Shown one piece after another: positions 1 to 9,323 of a DNA stretch of 64,000 bases. Source of the DNA: Bacteroidota bacterium. Its GTDB lineage: Bacteria; Bacteroidota; Bacteroidia; Bacteroidales; P3. The first letter of the stretch is position 1. Each line of letters opens with the position of its first letter. The stretch spans positions 19,957 to 83,956 of the forward strand of contig JAEZKK010000020.1 in the NCBI GenBank assembly GCA_023415495.1, in the 5' to 3' direction. Both the position numbers and the translations under genes were made by a program. A model generated the notes under the pieces. It was not told where the DNA came from. It was given only the letters and a program-made list of their open reading frames with translations, and made no database searches.

Positions 1-1052
1 CTGATGGTAGGGGTCTTTCTTATTTTGTTTATGATAGAGATGATAGTGCAGTTACTATTAGACGTATTGAGAACAAATTAGGTATTAAAGGTTCTCCAAC
101 AGCTGAATTAGTTTTCAATAACGCTCCTGCAAAACTTGTAGGAGACAGGAAATTAGGTCTTATAAAGTATGTAATGTCTCTAATGAACGGAGCTCGTTTG
201 GGTGTAGGTGCTCAAAGCGTTGGTCTTTCTGAGGCAGCATATCGCGAAGCTTTGGCTTATGCTCATGATAGAGAACAATTTGGTAAGAGTATTATTAAAT
301 TCCCTGGAGTTTATGAAATGCTTGCAAATATGAGAGCCAAAACTGATGCAATACGTTCAATATTATATGAAACAGCTCGTTTTGTAGATATATATAAGGT
401 ATTGGAAGATATGGAAAAGACTCGCAAGCTTCTCCCAGAAGAAAAGCAAAAGCTTAAAGCTTACCAAAGACTTGCTGATATCTTCACTCCAATGCTTAAA
501 CTTTTCTCTTCAGAGTATGCTAACCAAATAACTTATGATGCAATTCAGGTACACGGTGGCTCGGGCTTTATGAAGGATTATGCAGTTGAGAGAATGTATA
601 GAGATGCTCGTATCCTTACTATTTACGAAGGAACATCACAATTACAAGTTGTGGCTGCAATTCGTGGAGTAATCAATAATGGTTACTTAAATAGAATTAA
701 GGAATATGAAGCTATGGAGGTTAAACCAGAATTCTCCACAATGAGAAGAGTTCTTTTAGAAATGAAAGAACGTTTTGAAGAAACTTTAGATAGGGCTCTT
801 TACTATGGTTCTACATCAGAGTTTTTTGATTTCAATTCTCGTCGTCTTGTAGAGATGTGTGGATATATTATATTGGGACATTTACTTGTAATTGATGCAA
901 ATAAATGTGCAGCATTTACAAATTCCGCTGAGCTAATGATTCGTATGGGTCAGGCAAAGGTAGAAGAGGCAGCAACCTTTATACTAAATTTCGAAGAATC
1001 AGCAATCGCTAAATATAAGGTTAATCAAGAACAACCTTCTTGCGAAGAATAA
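1..1052 (+). CDS. Acyl-CoA dehydrogenase, C-terminal part (cut by window start)
   Basis: The reading frame is open from base 3, so this is the 3' part of a gene that begins outside the window. It is a flavin-dependent acyl-CoA dehydrogenase (alpha,beta-oxidation of an acyl-CoA in fatty or amino acid breakdown). Visible landmarks are the C-terminal helical domain with AHDREQFGKSI, QVHGGSGFMKDYAVERMYRDA and IYEGTSQLQ; in the medium-chain family the Glu of the last motif is the catalytic base. About 125 residues follow the catalytic domain, as in the roughly 600-residue subclass with an extra C-terminal helical domain. Substrate cannot be told from this part. A bidirectional terminator follows directly. 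Confidence 0.93.
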   Translation, partial: DGRGLSYFVYDRDDSAVTIRRIENKLGIKGSPTAELVFNNAPAKLVGDRKLGLIKYVMSLMNGARLGVGAQSVGLSEAAYREALAYAHDREQFGKSIIKFPGVYEMLANMRAKTDAIRSILYETARFVDIYKVLEDMEKTRKLLPEEKQKLKAYQRLADIFTPMLKLFSSEYANQITYDAIQVHGGSGFMKDYAVERMYRDARILTIYEGTSQLQVVAAIRGVINNGYLNRIKEYEAMEVKPEFSTMRRVLLEMKERFEETLDRALYYGSTSEFFDFNSRRLVEMCGYIILGHLLVIDANKCAAFTNSAELMIRMGQAKVEEAATFILNFEESAIAKYKVNQEQPSCEE

Positions 1053-1076
1053 GTTTATATTAATACTTAATCCAAT

Positions 1077-1116
1077 AAAATATGCTTATAGGTTAATTCT
1101 TATAAGCATATTTTTT
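1077..1116. terminator. Bidirectional terminator between convergent genes
   Basis: Fourteen-base arms (1077-1090 and 1101-1114) with A/T runs on both outer sides can fold on either strand. It lies between the acyl-CoA dehydrogenase end (1052) and the convergent sensor kinase end (1115), overlapping the kinase stop codon. Confidence 0.8.
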
Positions 1117-3613
1117 ATAGATTTGGAAGGGTGAAGATAAATTTACTGCCTTCTCCTTCTTTGCTTTCCACCCATATCTTTCCTTCTTGTTTTATTACTA
1201 ATTCGTAGCAAATTAATAATCCAAATCCTGTTCCTTTTTCTCCCATAGTACCATCTTTGCTTTGGATGTTGTTAGAGTGGAATATTTCTTCAACTTCTTT
1301 TTCACTCATACCTATTCCAAAGTCCTGAACTATTATTTTTGTTTCTTTCTTGTTCTGCTCAGAACTAATTATAATTTTACCTCCAACTAAGCTATATTTT
1401 ATTGCGTTGGAAATAAGGTTGCGTATAATAGTCTTAGTCATATTTATGTCTAATTTGACTATTAAATCCAAAGGGACATTGTTTTCAATTTTTATTAATT
1501 TATCTTGAGCTGTAGTGGCTAATATTCTTGATATACTCTCGATTATTTGATAAAGCTCAACATCTATTGGGTTAGCTTTCAATTTGCCAGATTGTACTTT
1601 TAGCCAAAGTAGGATTTCTTCCATTAACTCATAAGTCTTTACTGAACTGTCATTGATAACCTTTATGTATTCATTAATTGTTTTAAGGTCTATATCATTG
1701 AAGTTATCAAGAATGAATTCGGAGAAGCCAATAATAGAGTTAAGAGGATTTTTAATATCTTGAGCGAGAATTCTTATGAAATTATCTTTATCAGTGTTCA
1801 ATCTCTTAAGTTCTTGGTTATAGTTTAATAGCTTTTTCTCATTTTCTTTTCTATGAGTAATATCCATAAATGTTACAACACCACCAACAATCTTATTATC
1901 TATAATTTGAGGGTAAGAGAAAAACTCGACAGGGATATAAGTATTGTCTTTTTTCCAAAAGACATCATTTTCACTATGAATCCCTTTCCCTTCAGAAATA
2001 GCTAATCTAATCCTGCACATATCGTTAGGCATACGAGTTCCGTCTTCAAAAGAATGGTGTATAAGCCTGTGTGTATTCTTCCCTAAGAATTCTTCCTCAT
2101 GGTTATACCCCAATATCCTTAGACAGGCATTATTTACAAAGGTGCAGTTCCCATCTAAGTCAATACCATAAATACCCTCAGCTGTTGAATTTAATAGGAG
2201 GTTAATCATATTGGTTTTGTTTTGGAGCTTATTCTTCTCTTCAAAAAACTCAGTAATATCTCTTGATATTCCAATAATTCCAACAATTTCATTTTGATGA
2301 TTATGAATAGGCCATTTGCTTGTTTGAATATATGTGTCTTTTCCGTCAAATCCTGGATGTTTTTCTATTTTACCAATTATTGATTCCCCTTTTGCAAGGA
2401 TATTATTATCATCATTAATATATTTCTCTGAATAGCCTTGAGGTATAAAATCAATAATATTTTGTCCAATCAATTTCCTCCAAGAGCTTTGTTGTGTTAG
2501 CTGAGCAAAACTTTGACTGCAGAATATTATTTTACCTTCTTTATCAACAAAATAAATATAATCAGTAATATGATTAAGGAAGGTTGAGAAATACCTATTG
2601 AATATTTGTATTTCCTCTGTTTTCTTCTTTTCCTGAGTTATATCATAGATAGTTAGATATACTCCATAACCTTTGATATTAAAGATTTCTGAATTTATAT
2701 TAATCCATTTTATCCCCTCATTGCTCTCAAATCCTATTTCAATATTTCTATATGGAAGTCCTGTGTCAAGAGATTTTTTCCCAGGGCATTCGCTCTTTGG
2801 CATAGGGCTCATATCAGGGTAGAAATACTTAAAGTCCATAGTATGAAGGTTGATACTTAGGAAAAATTCTCTATTAAATCCAAATAATTTAATTGCAGCA
2901 TCGTTGCAGTCAATAATATTTCCCTTATCATCACTTACTATAACAGCCTCTTCAAGAGATTGGAAAATACTTTTATACTTTTTCTCGCTATCCTCAATCT
3001 GTATTAAGACGTCTTTAAAAGCATGATTCAACGAATTCAACTCTTCGTTATTTGTATCTAATTTTTTGATTGTTAAGGTGAGGTAATCATGAACAATACT
3101 AATCGAAAGTATTAGTATATACGAAGTTAATACAAGGGTAAAGAATGCAGAAATCCAATTTTTAGTACTATCATTAAACAAATTGAAATCTATATTTCTT
3201 GTAATATATCCTTCCCAATATAGTAATTGAATAATAACAAAAGAGAGTGAAGCTATTATAGAATACATTATCCCGTATTTCTTTCCATAGAAAAGAGTTA
3301 TTAGAGCAATACCTATAACACTTAGGAAATAACCACCTGATATTCCAAAGAAATAAACTCCAAGTATACCTGCTAATACATATAAAGATACAACGATTTG
3401 AGCCTTAATAAAGGAGTTGATTTTATGACGCAAAAGGAATAGTAAAAGAATAAATCCAAATTCAAAAAAGTGAAGGGATATTTTAAAATCTCCATTAATG
3501 AATTGTAGAACAGATAAAGCAAATATTGGAAATGCTAATATTAATAGTATTAGAATTGAATAGTTGATCAATCTATTTCTAACCTCTTTAATATCCTTTT
3601 TGATGTCAATCAT
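1115..3613 (-). CDS. Membrane PAS sensor histidine kinase lacking the phosphoacceptor His
   Basis: An 832-residue hybrid of about six N-terminal membrane segments (residues ~14-175), a short coiled stretch, three PAS domains (~210-330, ~340-455, ~470-595), a HisKA-like dimerisation helix (~610-680) and an HATPase domain (~715-832). The ATP-binding motifs look intact: N box NLISNAIKYS, DFGIGMSEKE and GEKGTGFGL. The H box reads AQDIKNPLNS, with Gln618 (codon CAA, 1760-1762) where kinases have His (for example AHDIKNPL). It may therefore be unable to autophosphorylate and act as a pseudokinase or an ATP-regulated partner. No response regulator is adjacent. Its -7 box lies at 3639-3646. Confidence 0.9.
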   Translation of the reverse strand: MIDIKKDIKEVRNRLINYSILILLILAFPIFALSVLQFINGDFKISLHFFEFGFILLLFLLRHKINSFIKAQIVVSLYVLAGILGVYFFGISGGYFLSVIGIALITLFYGKKYGIMYSIIASLSFVIIQLLYWEGYITRNIDFNLFNDSTKNWISAFFTLVLTSYILILSISIVHDYLTLTIKKLDTNNEELNSLNHAFKDVLIQIEDSEKKYKSIFQSLEEAVIVSDDKGNIIDCNDAAIKLFGFNREFFLSINLHTMDFKYFYPDMSPMPKSECPGKKSLDTGLPYRNIEIGFESNEGIKWININSEIFNIKGYGVYLTIYDITQEKKKTEEIQIFNRYFSTFLNHITDYIYFVDKEGKIIFCSQSFAQLTQQSSWRKLIGQNIIDFIPQGYSEKYINDDNNILAKGESIIGKIEKHPGFDGKDTYIQTSKWPIHNHQNEIVGIIGISRDITEFFEEKNKLQNKTNMINLLLNSTAEGIYGIDLDGNCTFVNNACLRILGYNHEEEFLGKNTHRLIHHSFEDGTRMPNDMCRIRLAISEGKGIHSENDVFWKKDNTYIPVEFFSYPQIIDNKIVGGVVTFMDITHRKENEKKLLNYNQELKRLNTDKDNFIRILAQDIKNPLNSIIGFSEFILDNFNDIDLKTINEYIKVINDSSVKTYELMEEILLWLKVQSGKLKANPIDVELYQIIESISRILATTAQDKLIKIENNVPLDLIVKLDINMTKTIIRNLISNAIKYSLVGGKIIISSEQNKKETKIIVQDFGIGMSEKEVEEIFHSNNIQSKDGTMGEKGTGFGLLICYELVIKQEGKIWVESKEGEGSKFIFTLPNL

Positions 3614-3638
3614 AAAATATAGATTTTTGAATAAGGAG

Positions 3639-3646
3639 CAAAATTA
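3639..3646 (-). promoter_or_regulatory. -7 promoter element for the sensor kinase
   Basis: TAATTTTG on the minus strand matches the Bacteroidota -7 consensus TAnnTTTG and lies 25 bases upstream of the kinase ATG. Confidence 0.55.
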
Positions 3647-3732
3647 GTCATTTTTTTAGTAACTCATATTAAATCTATGAAAACATTGTATACATTAAAC
3701 AAAATCCATATTAATTAGTTCGAAAATGGAAT

Positions 3733-3763
3733 AAAAAAAGCGGGTCTAATAAAAAACCCGCTT
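3733..3763 (-). terminator. Terminator of ppdK
   Basis: On the minus strand an 8-bp GC-rich stem (AAGCGGGT/ACCCGCTT) is followed by a run of seven U, 23 bases after the ppdK stop. Textbook Rho-independent form. Confidence 0.85.
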
Positions 3764-3785
3764 AAGTTGATTTAGAAATTATTCT

Positions 3786-6497
3786 TTATTTCTTTGAAAG
3801 TGCTGCTTGAGTTGCTGCAAGTCTTGCAACTGGAACTCTATAAGGAGAGCAAGAAACATAGTTCATTCCAGTATGGAAGAAGAACTCTACACTTGCAGGG
3901 TCTCCACCGTGTTCTCCACAAACTCCAACTTTTAAGTTAGCTTTAGTGGAACGTCCTTTTTCAACACCCATTGCAACTAATTTACCAACACCCTCTTGAT
4001 CTAAGGTTTGGAATGGATCAGCTGGGATAATCTTTTGGTCCTTATATTCTCCGATAATTGCATTTACGTCATCTCTTGAGAACCCAAAAGTCATTTGAGT
4101 AAGGTCGTTAGTTCCAAATGAGAAGAAATCTGCAACTTGTGCAATTTCATCAGCAACAATAGTAGCTCTTGGAATTTCTATCATTGTGCCATAAAGGTAA
4201 TCAATTTTAACTCCGTGACGTTTTTCAACTTCTAAAAGGACTGCATCTGCAATTTCTTTTTGGTGCTTAAGCTCAGTAACTGAAATAGTAAGTGGAACCA
4301 TTATTTCAAGTTTAGGATTAAATCCTTCTTTCATTAGTTCTGCAGTTGCTTCGAATAAAGCATCGAATTGAGTAGCTGTAATTTCTGGGTAAACAATACC
4401 AAGTCTTACTCCACGAAGTCCCATCATTGGGTTAACCTCATGAAGTGCCTCTATACGTGAACGAGTTTCTTCAAAGCTAATTCCTAATTCATTTGCCAAT
4501 TCCTTTTGTTTGTCTTCAGTATGAGGTACAAATTCATGAAGTGGTGGGTCGATTAGACGGAAGGTAACTGGTTTGCCATCCATAACCTTCATTGTGCCTT
4601 TAACAGCATCTTTAATATATGGATGTAATTCGTTTAATCTAAGTTTTCTTTCATCAGTATCTTTGGCAAGAATCATCTTTCTAAGTACCTTCAATGGAGC
4701 ATCTGCATTCTTACCATAGAACATATGTTCTATTCTAAATAGACCAATACCCTCTGCCCCAAAAGCAATAGCGTTTGCTGCATCCTCAGGAGTGTCGGCA
4801 TTTGTTCTAACACCCATTGTTCTGTGTTTGTCAACCAATTTCATAAAGTCTTGGAATAATGGATTCTCAGTAGCGTCTACCATAGCAACCTCTACATCAT
4901 AAACAAATCCTTTTGTTCCGTTAAGACTTAATAAATCACCTTCTTTATATGTTTTATTATTTATTGTAATTGTCTTTTGGTCAAGATTAATCTTAATAGC
5001 ATCACAACCTACTATACAACATTTTCCCCAACCTCTTGCAACAAGAGCTGCATGAGAAGTCATACCTCCACGAGCAGTTAGGATGCCATCAGCTGCACGC
5101 ATTCCTTCTACATCTTCTGGATTTGTTTCCTCGCGAACTAAAATATTCTTAATTCCAAGTTTTTCTAATCTCATAGCTTCTTCAGAAGAAAGTGCAATTA
5201 CTCCAACAGCTCCACCAGGACCAGCAGGAAGACCTTTTGCAATTACATTATGTTTTACTTCGTCTCTTGAGTCTAAGATAGGGTGAAGAAGTTCATCTAA
5301 TTGTGCAGGAGTAACTCTAAGTATTGCTTCCTTCTCATCAATAAGACCTTCTTTAAGCATTTCCATTGCAAGAGTTAGAGCAGCAACACCTGTACGTTTT
5401 CCAACTCTACATTGTAACATATATAATTTACCATCTTGAATAGTAAACTCAATATCTAACATATCTCTATATGCTTTTTCAAGAATCATTCTGATTTCAT
5501 CCAATTCAGCATAAGTCTTAGGCATGCTTTCTTGCATTGAATGTAAATGAGAGTTTTGGTCGTTCTTTGTATCGTCGTTCAAAGGATTTGGAGTACGAAT
5601 ACCTGCAACAACATCTTCTCCTTGAGCATTTACTAACCATTCTCCATAGAATTGATTTTCTCCAGTTGCTGGGTTACGAGTAAAGGCAACACCTGTAGCT
5701 GAACCTTCTCCCATATTACCAAATACCATAGCTTGAACGTTTACTGCTGTTCCCCAATCATCAGGAATGTTTTCAATTCTTCTATAAGAGATAGCTTTTT
5801 TTCCGTTCCATGATTTGAATACAGCCATAATACCACCTTCTAATTGCTTTTGTGCATCATCAGGGAATTCTTCTCCAAGGGTTTCTTTAACAGTCTTTTT
5901 AAAGTCTTCGCTGAGTTTTATCAAATCCTCAGTTGTAAGGTCAGTATCGGTAGTATATCCTTTTGAGTGTTTAAATTCATCTAACATTTCGTCAAGCAAA
6001 CGACGAATACCAACACCTTTTGCTGGTTCTCTTCCTTCTGCTTTTTCCATTACAACGTCAGCATACATCATTATTAAACGACGATATGAGTCGTAAACAA
6101 AACGAGGGTTATTTGTTTTTTTGATTAGTCCTGGAATAGTAACTGAAGATAGACCAATATTTAATACTGTATCCATCATTCCTGGCATAGAGGCTCTTGC
6201 ACCTGAGCGGCATGATAATAATAAGCAGTTTTCACTATCTCCATATTTTAATCCCATTGCATCTTCAACCTTTTTCATCCCTTGAGCAACCTCATCCATT
6301 AGTCCATCAGGAAGTTTTTCACCGTTTGCATAATAATCAGTACAGCACTCGGTTGTAATAGTTAGTCCAGCAGGAACCGGAAGTCCTAACATACACATTT
6401 CAGCCAAGTTTGCACCCTTTCCTCCTAATAAATTCTTCATCTCAGCCTTTCCTTCAGCGGTCTTGCCACCGAAGAAATACACATACTTTTTTGCCAT
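3786..6497 (-). CDS. ppdK: Pyruvate, phosphate dikinase
   Basis: Full-length (903 residues) PPDK, which interconverts pyruvate + ATP + Pi and phosphoenolpyruvate + AMP + PPi in the cytoplasm. In anaerobic Bacteroidota it commonly serves PPi-linked glycolysis or gluconeogenesis. The N-terminal nucleotide-binding domain carries GGKGANLAEM and SCRSGARASMPGMMDT. The central phosphohistidine domain has the catalytic His in GGMTSHAALVARGWGK. The C-terminal TIM-barrel has GLFRIEHMF and the active-site VGVCGEHGGDP. The gene stands alone with its own -7 box at 6606-6613 and a strong terminator. The 6-phosphofructokinase at 47.2 kb is a possible partner in a PPi-dependent glycolysis. Confidence 0.98.
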   Translation of the reverse strand: MAKKYVYFFGGKTAEGKAEMKNLLGGKGANLAEMCMLGLPVPAGLTITTECCTDYYANGEKLPDGLMDEVAQGMKKVEDAMGLKYGDSENCLLLSCRSGARASMPGMMDTVLNIGLSSVTIPGLIKKTNNPRFVYDSYRRLIMMYADVVMEKAEGREPAKGVGIRRLLDEMLDEFKHSKGYTTDTDLTTEDLIKLSEDFKKTVKETLGEEFPDDAQKQLEGGIMAVFKSWNGKKAISYRRIENIPDDWGTAVNVQAMVFGNMGEGSATGVAFTRNPATGENQFYGEWLVNAQGEDVVAGIRTPNPLNDDTKNDQNSHLHSMQESMPKTYAELDEIRMILEKAYRDMLDIEFTIQDGKLYMLQCRVGKRTGVAALTLAMEMLKEGLIDEKEAILRVTPAQLDELLHPILDSRDEVKHNVIAKGLPAGPGGAVGVIALSSEEAMRLEKLGIKNILVREETNPEDVEGMRAADGILTARGGMTSHAALVARGWGKCCIVGCDAIKINLDQKTITINNKTYKEGDLLSLNGTKGFVYDVEVAMVDATENPLFQDFMKLVDKHRTMGVRTNADTPEDAANAIAFGAEGIGLFRIEHMFYGKNADAPLKVLRKMILAKDTDERKLRLNELHPYIKDAVKGTMKVMDGKPVTFRLIDPPLHEFVPHTEDKQKELANELGISFEETRSRIEALHEVNPMMGLRGVRLGIVYPEITATQFDALFEATAELMKEGFNPKLEIMVPLTISVTELKHQKEIADAVLLEVEKRHGVKIDYLYGTMIEIPRATIVADEIAQVADFFSFGTNDLTQMTFGFSRDDVNAIIGEYKDQKIIPADPFQTLDQEGVGKLVAMGVEKGRSTKANLKVGVCGEHGGDPASVEFFFHTGMNYVSCSPYRVPVARLAATQAALSKK

Positions 6498-6605
6498 TTT
6501 CTTTTTGATGTTTAAAATTATAAATTATATTATTTCGATTTTATCTTCTGTATTTCAATAAATCAAGAAGTTAATCAAAACTCAAAAAACTCTTTTTCAA
6601 GCATG

Positions 6606-6613
6606 CAAAGATA
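6606..6613 (-). promoter_or_regulatory. -7 promoter element for ppdK
   Basis: TATCTTTG on the minus strand, about 108 bases upstream of the ppdK ATG, predicts a 5' leader of roughly 100 nt. Confidence 0.5.
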
Positions 6614-7200
6614 CTCATAAATCTTCTTATACAGAAATCTCATAGTTTGAATTAATAATAAATTAATCTAAGAGCATTTGGATCATATAACACAAAACCC
6701 TTATTATATATAAGCAAATCATTGTTTCTTTAGGATTGTTTATTTGAATAATCATAAAGACAGAAGAAAGGAGAAAGTAGATCTAAGAGATAATTTTCTC
6801 CTGACTTTTTCAAAGATTCACCCTAATTGAGATTCCAAAATTTATCATCAAACAATTTTTCTATTGATTTTGGACATAGAGAAAGAGGATAAAGAATGAT
6901 TTTAACATAAACAGCAAAAAACCTACATTTTGATAACATTATGCAGGTTTTGCTATTAAATATAGTTAACGAGATAAGCTCCTGAAATTTGCATATTCCA
7001 AACCCTCAGCCCAAGAGGAAAGATATAATAGTTAATTACTCATAATAAATTTCTAATATTTCGATGAAAAACCTCAACATTCGACCTTTTTCGAAATAAA
7101 CCAAGTCTTTTTATTTTTTTCTTGATAAAAATTTATTTTTCCTTGATATCTTTTCGAAGAAATTCAATTTATTTTCAAGTAAATAGCCATTCTATCCCAA
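6614..7200. other. Long non-coding gap with scattered inverted repeats
   Basis: No convincing gene. It holds a terminator-like hairpin at about 6923-6954 (AACCT...AGGTT with one mismatch), a small hairpin around 6771-6803 (AGGAGAAA/TTTTCTCCT), and the word TAGATCTAAGAGATA, which recurs at 7376-7390. The palindrome island at 7201-7260 follows. Confidence 0.5.
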
Positions 7201-7260
7201 TAGAATTTGATTCTACGAAAATAGAATCAAATTCCACCCGCGTAGAATTTGATTCCATAG
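7201..7260. repeat. Palindrome island, TAGAATCAAATT family (copy 1)
   Basis: Three units with a TAGAAT-ttg-ATTCTA core lie in alternating orientation: 7201-7215, 7222-7236 and 7242-7256. The same core recurs four to five times in direct orientation at 63135-63233, 55 kb away. The reading frame that spans it has repeat-derived residues only and is not a gene. Confidence 0.7.
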
Positions 7261-7439
7261 CACCAAAACAAGGTTTTTTACGCCTAAGACTTGATTTATG
7301 TTTCTTAATATTAACAGTTCGTAAAAACATATATAAAATCTATTTGTTAAATAAATTATTTCAAAGTCAGGAAATAGATCTAAGAGATAGTTTTATTATG
7401 AGAAATGTTAATTAAGAAAAGATTATGGATAGTATGCTC

Positions 7440-8399
7440 TTAGTCTATTTTTTCTATTATTTCTTCCATATTAAAAGAGAAGGAGTGTGAAAATTCTTCT
7501 TTTCTGTATTGACAGTCTTTTATTCTGCACATATTGCATAGCTTTCCTTGGCATGAGTCGGTATGTATTGATATTTCTATTTCTTCGACTACTTTGCTAA
7601 TTCGGTTTTGAAGTTCTTCAGCACATTGATGACCTTTATCGATTGTGTAATAGAATGGGAGGGTAAGGTCTAAGTCGATATGGAATATACTGCCGTATTT
7701 TATTACTCTTAGGTTGTGAATATTTATCCAATCGTCCTCTAAATTGGACTTTATTTCATTTGAAATTATTTTGATTTTCTCTTTATCATTTTCATCTACA
7801 AGGTTTCCAAATGTTTTTCTAAGTATATTTATTCCTGTAATAATTATTATCATCCCAAATATTAAGGCTAATATACTATCTAATATTATCCAGTTTGTGA
7901 TTCTAACTAATATTAATCCCAAAACTAATCCTATTGTTGAATATGTATCACTTTGTAGATGCTTACCTCCAGCTATAAGTGCCATGGAATTTGTCTTTTT
8001 GCCTTTTCTTATGCTCCAAGTGCCAAGTATGTAATTTATTATTCCTGTTATTCCTACTATAATTATCCCTATATCAAGACTAAGTAATTCTGAGGGATAG
8101 AATATTCGTTTTATCCCTTCGTAAATAATAATTCCTCCAGCTATCATTATTAATAGAGCTTCTAATGACGCTGATAAAAATTCTACTTTTCCATGTCCAA
8201 AGGGATGGTTTCTGTCGGCTGGCTTTGCTGCCCAACGTAAAGAGAGAAGGCTAATACTGCCTGCTATTACATTTACAATGCTCTCCATAGCGTCAGAATA
8301 AACCCCAGCTGAGTTTGTAATAAAGAATGCAATAAATTTCCCAATTAGGAGGAGCACTGTAATCAATAGGATTATAACCTGAAACTTCCACTTTTCCAT
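7440..8399 (-). CDS. Cation diffusion facilitator family metal exporter
   Basis: 319-residue CDF protein that exchanges Zn2+, Fe2+ or a similar divalent metal for protons across the inner membrane. Five to six membrane helices fill residues ~10-195. The metal-site motifs are SDAMES in helix 2 and HLQSD in helix 5; the conserved HPFGHGKVEFLSA follows helix 2. The cytoplasmic ferredoxin-like domain ends in a Cys/His-rich tail (HTDSCQGKLCNMCRIKDCQY), seen in a subset of Bacteroidota CDFs and perhaps metal-sensing. Metal specificity is not readable. Single gene, with a -7 box at 8416-8423. Confidence 0.93.
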   Translation of the reverse strand: MEKWKFQVIILLITVLLLIGKFIAFFITNSAGVYSDAMESIVNVIAGSISLLSLRWAAKPADRNHPFGHGKVEFLSASLEALLIMIAGGIIIYEGIKRIFYPSELLSLDIGIIIVGITGIINYILGTWSIRKGKKTNSMALIAGGKHLQSDTYSTIGLVLGLILVRITNWIILDSILALIFGMIIIITGINILRKTFGNLVDENDKEKIKIISNEIKSNLEDDWINIHNLRVIKYGSIFHIDLDLTLPFYYTIDKGHQCAEELQNRISKVVEEIEISIHTDSCQGKLCNMCRIKDCQYRKEEFSHSFSFNMEEIIEKID

Positions 8400-8415
8400 T
8401 CGATGTAATTTTTTG

Positions 8416-8423
8416 CAAAGATA
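8416..8423 (-). promoter_or_regulatory. -7 promoter element for the CDF exporter
   Basis: TATCTTTG on the minus strand, 17 bases before the ATG. It abuts the terminator of the upstream TPR gene. Confidence 0.55.
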
Positions 8424-8453
8424 AAAAAAAGGAGAGCGTTTTCAGCTCTCCTT
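8424..8453 (-). terminator. Terminator of the TPR gene
   Basis: On the minus strand AAGGAGAGC/GCTCTCCTT (9-bp stem, 7-nt loop) is followed by a U run, 23 bases after the TPR stop codon. Confidence 0.85.
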
Positions 8454-8475
8454 GTTAATATTTATAATATGAATA

Positions 8476-9159
8476 TTATTGTAAATTCTCAAGTCTTACT
8501 ATGTATTTCTCAATATCGCGATACTCATAAGAGTTAGGAAACTCCTTCTTAATCCTCTTATAGCATTCCAAAGCTTTTTTATTGTCTTTATTTAATTCAT
8601 AAGCAAGACCAAGCTTAAATAAATTAAATGGAGTAGTTAAATCATTAGCATTGTCAAGGGATTTATTATAGTTCTTAATTGCTTTGTCAATTTGATTCAA
8701 TTCAATATTTGCATCCCCTAATAAAGAGAATTTTTGAGTACTAAGGAAAGCATCTTTTGATTTAAAATCCTCAAGATAATCAATAGCGTTTTGGTATTCT
8801 CCTTTATTTAAATAAATAGTCCCAGCATAAAATTTTGCAAGATTACCACTCTTAGTGTTACCGTATTTGTCGATAAAATCAATTAATCCTATAAACTTAC
8901 CATCTCCTTTAAGTGCTTTTTCAAAATCATCGTTTTTATAGTATTGTTCAGCACCAAAAAGTTCTCCTAATGCATTCTTTTCTCTTGGTTCAGCATATAA
9001 CTTAACGTATGCAAAGTAACCTCCAATAATTACAAAAATAGCAGCAATTACAATTAGAATTATTCTTTGATTCTTTTCAATAAAATTTTCAGTGTTTGTA
9101 ATTACTTCTCCTACACCAAGGTTTTTTTCATTTTGTGTTGTGTTTTTCTCTGTACTCAT
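8476..9159 (-). CDS. Membrane-anchored tetratricopeptide repeat protein
   Basis: 227 residues: a short cytoplasmic N-terminus, one membrane helix (~33-51, IILIVIAAIFVIIGGYFAYV) and a periplasmic helical region with TPR-like units (for example AKFYAGTIYLNKGEYQNAIDYL and TPFNLFKLGLAYEL). This architecture resembles YfgM-type proteins that accompany secretion or envelope assembly, but a specific partner is not visible. It is divergent from the dihydroorotate dehydrogenase-like gene; its own -7 box (TATCTTTG) is at 9193-9200. Function inferred only as protein-protein scaffolding. Confidence 0.85.
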   Translation of the reverse strand: MSTEKNTTQNEKNLGVGEVITNTENFIEKNQRIILIVIAAIFVIIGGYFAYVKLYAEPREKNALGELFGAEQYYKNDDFEKALKGDGKFIGLIDFIDKYGNTKSGNLAKFYAGTIYLNKGEYQNAIDYLEDFKSKDAFLSTQKFSLLGDANIELNQIDKAIKNYNKSLDNANDLTTPFNLFKLGLAYELNKDNKKALECYKRIKKEFPNSYEYRDIEKYIVRLENLQ

Positions 9160-9192
9160 AATATTTTAATTCCTAGTTTTTGAATTTGCCTG

Positions 9193-9200
9193 CAAAGATA
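9193..9200 (-). promoter_or_regulatory. -7 promoter element for the TPR gene
   Basis: TATCTTTG on the minus strand, 34 bases upstream of the ATG. Confidence 0.5.
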
Positions 9201-9272
9201 CATTTTTCTTTGTAATATTGATATACACGAGTCAAAGTTTTTTTATTATTTTGATTTATTTAATCAAAATCC

Positions 9273-9303
9273 TTGCTTTTAATCTTTTTATTTTATAGTT
9301 TTG
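9273..9303 (+). promoter_or_regulatory. Complete Bacteroidota promoter (TTG-N20-TAGTTTTG)
   Basis: TTG at 9273-9275 and TAGTTTTG at 9296-9303 are separated by 20 bp, the expected spacing for the Bacteroidota sigma factor. It places transcription start near 9310 and fixes the start codon of the following gene at 9324, not the in-frame TTG inside the promoter. Confidence 0.7.
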
Positions 9304-9323
9304 TACTTTCAAATATTACAAAT

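Noticed and set aside
5083..6096. Plus-strand frames opposite ppdK
   Set aside because: Shadows of the strongly supported ppdK reading frame.
7122..7415. 97-residue open frame on the plus strand
   Set aside because: Its middle is made of the TAGAATTTGATTC repeat units, the start lies in AT-rich DNA without promoter and it resembles no protein.
9273..9323. Upstream extension of the dihydroorotate dehydrogenase-like gene
   Set aside because: It begins at a TTG that is the -33 element and lies upstream of the predicted transcription start.
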